This document shows, one piece after another, positions 5,853 through 9,310 of a DNA stretch of 9,310 bases. Origin of the DNA: Actinobacteria bacterium UBA2286. GTDB taxonomy: Bacteria > Actinomycetota > Coriobacteriia > Anaerosomatales > Anaerosomataceae. Both the position numbers and the translations under genes were made by a program. The first letter of the stretch is position 1; each line of letters starts with the position of its first letter. The stretch lies in NCBI GenBank assembly GCA_002345925.1, contig DDWM01000013.1, positions 1 to 9,310 of the forward strand, given 5' to 3'. The notes under the pieces were generated by a model. The model made no database searches. It was not told where the DNA came from and saw nothing but the letters and a program-made list of their open reading frames with translations.

Positions 5853-7682
5853 CGGTGCCTTGCCGACCTTGAGTGTGATGGTTGCGCCCTTGATCACCTT
5901 GGTGGTCGGCAGCGGATCCTGGTTCAGGACGATTCCCACATCCGGGCTGATCTCGTACACCACACTCACCTTGAGGCCAAGGCCTTCAAGTTCAGCGCGC
6001 GCCGCAGCCTCCATCATGTCGGTGACGTCAGGAACGACGACTGAGTTGGTGCCCTTGGATACGGTTATGGTGATAGTGGATCCGGCATCAACCGACACGC
6101 CGGAATCCGGGCTCTGGCGAATGACCACACCGACTGCAATGGTGTCACTGAAGTCTTCCTTTACCTTCAGCTTGAAGCCAGCCGCCTTGATGGCTTCTTC
6201 AGCCTCGGCCTGCTTCTTGCCAACGAGGTCAGGAACCTTGGCCAGCTCGGTGCCCTTGGAGATGACGATGGTGACCTTGGTGCCCTTGGGTACCTCGGCG
6301 TCTGCTACCGGCTCGGTCGAGATGACGAGACCCTCGGCAACCTCGGTGTTGTATTCGCGCTGCAGGGGCAATGCGATGGTCAGTCCTGCGGCTTCGAGAG
6401 TGGTGATGGCATCGGCTTCAGACATATCCGCCGTTGACGGCACAACGACCTGTTCGATCCCTGCCGAGATAACCAGGTTGATTGCCGTGCCCTTTTCGAC
6501 CCGGGCGCCGGCTGAAGGGTCCTGGCTGATGATCAAGCCAAGCTCGTATTCGTCGCTGTTTGCGGTTGTGACCTCGCCGACGGTGAGTCCTTGTGAGGTG
6601 ATAAGCGACGTAGCTTCTTGCTCGGTCATGCCGAGGACAGTCGGGATGGCCACGCTACCCGTCCCGAAGGCGCCAAGCGCGAGCGCCACGCCAAGACCGA
6701 GAGCAATAACGACCAACGCGATGACGATCCACACCCACGGCTGGACGCGCCGCTGCGGCACTGGGCGTATCTGCGGTGCCTGTGCGATCCGCTGACGCTC
6801 GGCGCGCTCGATCGCGGGCATGACCGACGTCTGGTCGTTGTATGCCTGCGGGGGCGCCGACATTGCCTCGCCGTTCACAACGCGCTTGAGGTCTTCGCGC
6901 ATCTCGGCAGCGGACTGATACCGCTCGGACGGGCTCTTGCTCATCGCCTTCATGATGACCGCGTCGAGAGCGACCGGCACGGACGGCCGGACCTGCCTTG
7001 GCGGAATGGGTGCTTCGTTGACCTGCTTGAGCGCGACGGCAACAGGAGTGTCAGCATCAAACGGCACGCGGCCCGTCACAAGCTCGTAGAGCGTGACGCC
7101 GAGCGAGTACAGGTCGGATGCCGGGCCGAGGGTGCGTCCCTGTGCCTGCTCCGGGCTGATGTACTGTGCCGTGCCGAGAACGGAGCCGGTCTGCGTCATC
7201 GTGGTGTTTCCGGCGCGCGCGATGCCGAAGTCCATGACTTTGACCGTGCCGTCGGGGGCGATGACGATGTTATGCGGCTTGATGTCTCGGTGGATGATGT
7301 CGTAGCCATGCGCAACGGCGAGCGCGGCACATGCCTGCATGCCGTACTCGGCGGCCTTCATCGGGTCAAGCGCACCGTGATCCTCGATGAGCGTCTTGAG
7401 GTCCGTGCCGTTCACGTATTCCATGACGATGTAGTACGTCTCATCGTCGCGACCCCAGTCGTAGATGTTCACGATGCTGGGGTGTGAGAGGTTGGCAGCA
7501 GCCTGCGCTTCCTGGCGGAAGCGGGCTACGAAATTGGGCTCGCTTGCGTACCGCGGGTGCAGCACCTTGACGGCGACGGTCCTTCCGAGGACTTCGTCGA
7601 CCGCTTTGAAGACCTCGGCCATTCCGCCGGAGCCGATCTTCTCTATGGCTCTGTATCGGCGCCCGAACACGATTTCTTCCAC
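5850..7682 (-). CDS. Membrane Ser/Thr protein kinase with four PASTA domains (PknB/PrkC/Stk type)
   Basis: Receptor-like kinase of 610 residues that senses peptidoglycan fragments or lipid II outside and phosphorylates Ser/Thr targets inside. The kinase domain spans about residues 10-268: glycine loop GSGGMAEV (17-24), ATP lysine K39, helix-C Glu58, catalytic HRDIKPHN with D133, DFG at 151-153 and SPEQ at 176-179. The activation loop TMTQTGSVLGTAQY closely resembles that of mycobacterial PknB; T163 and T165 would be the autophosphorylation sites. A juxtamembrane linker runs to about 315, one transmembrane helix spans 316-339, and four PASTA repeats follow at about 344-408, 411-476, 479-544 and 547-608. 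The GTG start at 7682 has GGGAG 6 bases upstream. It lies 72 bases downstream of the transpeptidase gene on the same strand, a common cell-wall control neighbourhood. No cognate PP2C phosphatase or FHA protein is visible in the window. Confidence 0.97.
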   Translation of the reverse strand: MEEIVFGRRYRAIEKIGSGGMAEVFKAVDEVLGRTVAVKVLHPRYASEPNFVARFRQEAQAAANLSHPSIVNIYDWGRDDETYYIVMEYVNGTDLKTLIEDHGALDPMKAAEYGMQACAALAVAHGYDIIHRDIKPHNIVIAPDGTVKVMDFGIARAGNTTMTQTGSVLGTAQYISPEQAQGRTLGPASDLYSLGVTLYELVTGRVPFDADTPVAVALKQVNEAPIPPRQVRPSVPVALDAVIMKAMSKSPSERYQSAAEMREDLKRVVNGEAMSAPPQAYNDQTSVMPAIERAERQRIAQAPQIRPVPQRRVQPWVWIVIALVVIALGLGVALALGAFGTGSVAIPTVLGMTEQEATSLITSQGLTVGEVTTANSDEYELGLIISQDPSAGARVEKGTAINLVISAGIEQVVVPSTADMSEADAITTLEAAGLTIALPLQREYNTEVAEGLVISTEPVADAEVPKGTKVTIVISKGTELAKVPDLVGKKQAEAEEAIKAAGFKLKVKEDFSDTIAVGVVIRQSPDSGVSVDAGSTITITVSKGTNSVVVPDVTDMMEAAARAELEGLGLKVSVVYEISPDVGIVLNQDPLPTTKVIKGATITLKVGKAP

Positions 7683-7754
7683 TGTGAACTCCCAGTCTGC
7701 GTTCTACAGCCGTAACCTGCAGATACTTGTGGACATTCTACCCTATGCGATTCC

Positions 7755-9310
7755 TTATTTCGTTCGCGCGAGCGCGGTCTCAAGAACCTGCTTCGCCGCC
7801 GGGGCCGCGACCTGGCCGCCCACTCCCGCATTCTCCAAGACGATTGCGATTGCCACGCGCGGGCTTGCAGCAGGTGCGAAGCCGATGAACCAGGCGTGGG
7901 TTTGCACGCTCTTCCCGGCCTCAGCGGTTCCGGTCTTGCCGGCCACACTGACTCCGCTTATCGCCGCTCGAGTGCCCGAGCCGCTCTTCACGACCGCGAC
8001 CATCATGTCGCGCACGGTGTTGGCGGTGGCTACGTCCGTGGCGGTCATCCACTGCCTGGGCGAGGTTGCCGAGAGGACAGCGCCGCCTTCGTCGGTGATC
8101 GAGTCGACCAGGTACGGCCGCATGACAACGCCGTTGTTGCCGATGCCAGCGGCGACGAGCGCCATCTGCAGCGGCGTGACCTGGGGACCTGCGGGGCTCT
8201 CGTGCTCGCCAACCGGCTGGCCAACGCCCGCCCACGCGGTCTCCCACGCGGTCATCTCGGCCGGATCGGGCATGAGTGAGGCCTTGGTCGGGATCTCGAG
8301 CGCGGGCTTCTCGTCAAAGCCGAAGCGCTCCGACTGCGCGACGAGTCGCTCGGCACCAAGGTCTTCGGCAAGCTGCGCGTAGACGGTGTTGATGCTGCTG
8401 GCGGTCGCCTTGGTGAGCGTCACGCTGCCGTAGCTGCTGCCGCCGTAGTTGGTGATGGGAGCGCCGCCGATCGTGATCGACGCCGGACCCTTGTAAGTGC
8501 TATCAGGCGTTGCGACACCCGCACCGATAGCGCCGGTGAGCGTGACGACCTTGAAAGTGGAGCCGGGCGGGTAGAGACTCACCGCGGCGCGGTCGACAAG
8601 CGGAGCGCTTGATGCCGAGGAGAGCGTGTCCCACTCGGCAGTAACTTTGGCCGGGTCATACGCCGGGTTCGACGCGAGCGCGAGGATTGCGCCGGTTGTC
8701 GGGTCTATGACCACGCACGCACCGCGGCTCTTGCCGAGCGCTTTTTCGGCCGCAGCCTGGATCTTGCTGTCGATGGTGAGCCGGATATCGTTGCCCGGCA
8801 CGGGCGTCCCGGCGAGCGAGTTCACGAGGTCGGTGACGCTAGCGAACGTGCGCTTACCGGAAAGTGCGTCGTTCATTGCCGCTTCAAGCCCGGCGCGTCC
8901 GTAGCGCGCGCTGTAGTAGCCGACCGCATGTGCGCCGAGGGACCCTTCAGGGTAGGTGCGCTTGAACTCGGCGCCTGATGGGACCGACTCGGCCAGCACG
9001 ACCGCGTCTCGCGTGATGATCGAGCCTCTTTGCTGGCGCAGCTCGTCGGCGAGACCGCGGGTGTTCGCGGGGTTGGCGGCAAGCGCTGCAGCATCGAAGA
9101 CCTGCAGGTATGTGAGATTGGCGACCACCGAGCCGAGCAGCAGCACGATGACGATCGCGACGGCGGTGAGGCGGCGCCCGATCGCGACCCGGCCGAGCAC
9201 GCCGGTCGCGGCGGTGGAGAGCAACTCGGCTTCACGGCCGGTTGCGGCATCGCCGGCGCGCATGAGCAGGCCGAGCAGCATGAAGTTGGCCAGCACCGAC
9301 GACCCGCCGT
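7755..9310 (-). CDS. Class B penicillin-binding transpeptidase fused to the C-terminal end of an FtsW/RodA-type SEDS protein (5' end outside window)
   Basis: 517 residues are visible, numbered from the first full codon at 9308. Residues 1-17 read GGSSVLANFMLLGLLMR, the conserved last helix of FtsW/RodA/SpoVE glycan polymerases (the usual motif is SYGGSS). With no stop codon the frame passes a roughly 30-residue linker into a single membrane helix (about 47-68) and the class B PBP ectodomain: pedestal with RGSIITRD near 94 and NDIRLTIDSKIQ near 172, then a transpeptidase domain with STFK (active Ser250), SIN (305-307) and KTG (458-460). It crosslinks peptidoglycan stem peptides outside the membrane and is a target of beta-lactams. 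Both GTG 9296 and ATG 9281 lie inside the SEDS helix, and no Shine-Dalgarno precedes the in-frame GTG near 9200, so a separately initiated PBP is not supported. Topology agrees, since SEDS C-termini and PBP N-termini are both cytoplasmic. Whether it serves division or elongation cannot be told. Confidence 0.9.
   Translation of the reverse strand, partial: GGSSVLANFMLLGLLMRAGDAATGREAELLSTAATGVLGRVAIGRRLTAVAIVIVLLLGSVVANLTYLQVFDAAALAANPANTRGLADELRQQRGSIITRDAVVLAESVPSGAEFKRTYPEGSLGAHAVGYYSARYGRAGLEAAMNDALSGKRTFASVTDLVNSLAGTPVPGNDIRLTIDSKIQAAAEKALGKSRGACVVIDPTTGAILALASNPAYDPAKVTAEWDTLSSASSAPLVDRAAVSLYPPGSTFKVVTLTGAIGAGVATPDSTYKGPASITIGGAPITNYGGSSYGSVTLTKATASSINTVYAQLAEDLGAERLVAQSERFGFDEKPALEIPTKASLMPDPAEMTAWETAWAGVGQPVGEHESPAGPQVTPLQMALVAAGIGNNGVVMRPYLVDSITDEGGAVLSATSPRQWMTATDVATANTVRDMMVAVVKSGSGTRAAISGVSVAGKTGTAEAGKSVQTHAWFIGFAPAASPRVAIAIVLENAGVGGQVAAPAAKQVLETALARTK

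Noticed and set aside
5830..6795. A 321-codon open frame on the plus strand, opposite the PASTA repeats
   Set aside because: Its Ser/Thr/Val repeat look is the mirror of the PASTA-encoding strand. It has no Shine-Dalgarno support and no known domain.
7735..7740. TAGAAT on the minus strand as a -10 box for the PASTA kinase
   Set aside because: No acceptable -35 element at 16-18 bases (the position reads ACGAAA), and the gene fits cotranscription with the transpeptidase. It is left as an unsupported possibility.
7465..8382. A 305-codon open frame on the plus strand opposite the kinase start and the transpeptidase
   Set aside because: It crosses two real genes and their intergenic gap on the other strand, and its sequence is compositionally biased with no domain.

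Overview
The window is GC-rich and looks like chromosomal DNA from a high-GC Gram-positive bacterium (Actinomycetota). Three things point there: a PASTA-type Ser/Thr kinase next to a class B penicillin-binding protein and SEDS-type sequence, an exported protein anchored by three cell-wall-binding type 2 (CWB2) repeats, and frequent GTG/TTG starts with good Shine-Dalgarno sequences. The CWB2/beta-helix architecture would suit a Coriobacteriia- or OPB41-like lineage, but that placement is inference from memory.

Layout. Bases 1-1484 (minus) hold most of a soluble PAS-PAS-HisKA-HATPase histidine kinase whose C-terminus runs off the left edge into the start of a receiver domain, so it is a hybrid kinase. 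Bases 1485-1854 contain no protein gene. They hold a terminator-like hairpin, tRNA-Arg(CCT) on the minus strand with its probable -10 box, and the leader of the next gene. Bases 1855-4266 (plus) encode a secreted 803-residue beta-helix protein with three C-terminal CWB2 repeats. Bases 4343-4963 (plus) encode a phosphoribosyltransferase-fold protein, which meets tail-to-tail, with overlapping stop codons, an EamA/DMT-family transporter at 4960-5799 (minus). Bases 5850-7682 (minus) encode a PknB/PrkC-like kinase with four extracellular PASTA domains. Bases 7755-9310 (minus) encode a class B penicillin-binding transpeptidase whose frame continues without a stop into the last transmembrane helix of an FtsW/RodA (SEDS) protein.

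How the parts fit. The minus-strand block at the right (SEDS-transpeptidase, then PASTA kinase, then possibly the EamA transporter) reads as a peptidoglycan synthesis and control operon. The SEDS part would polymerise glycan, the fused transpeptidase would crosslink it, and the kinase would sense muropeptide or lipid II through its PASTA domains and phosphorylate cytoplasmic partners. The CWB2 protein is a surface product probably held on the wall polymer. The kinase at the left and the phosphoribosyltransferase have no evident link to this theme.

The most noteworthy point is the apparent single-polypeptide SEDS-PBP fusion at the right edge. The rest is mostly recognisable biology, with a few unexplained inverted repeats. 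I see no clear candidate for a wholly new system.
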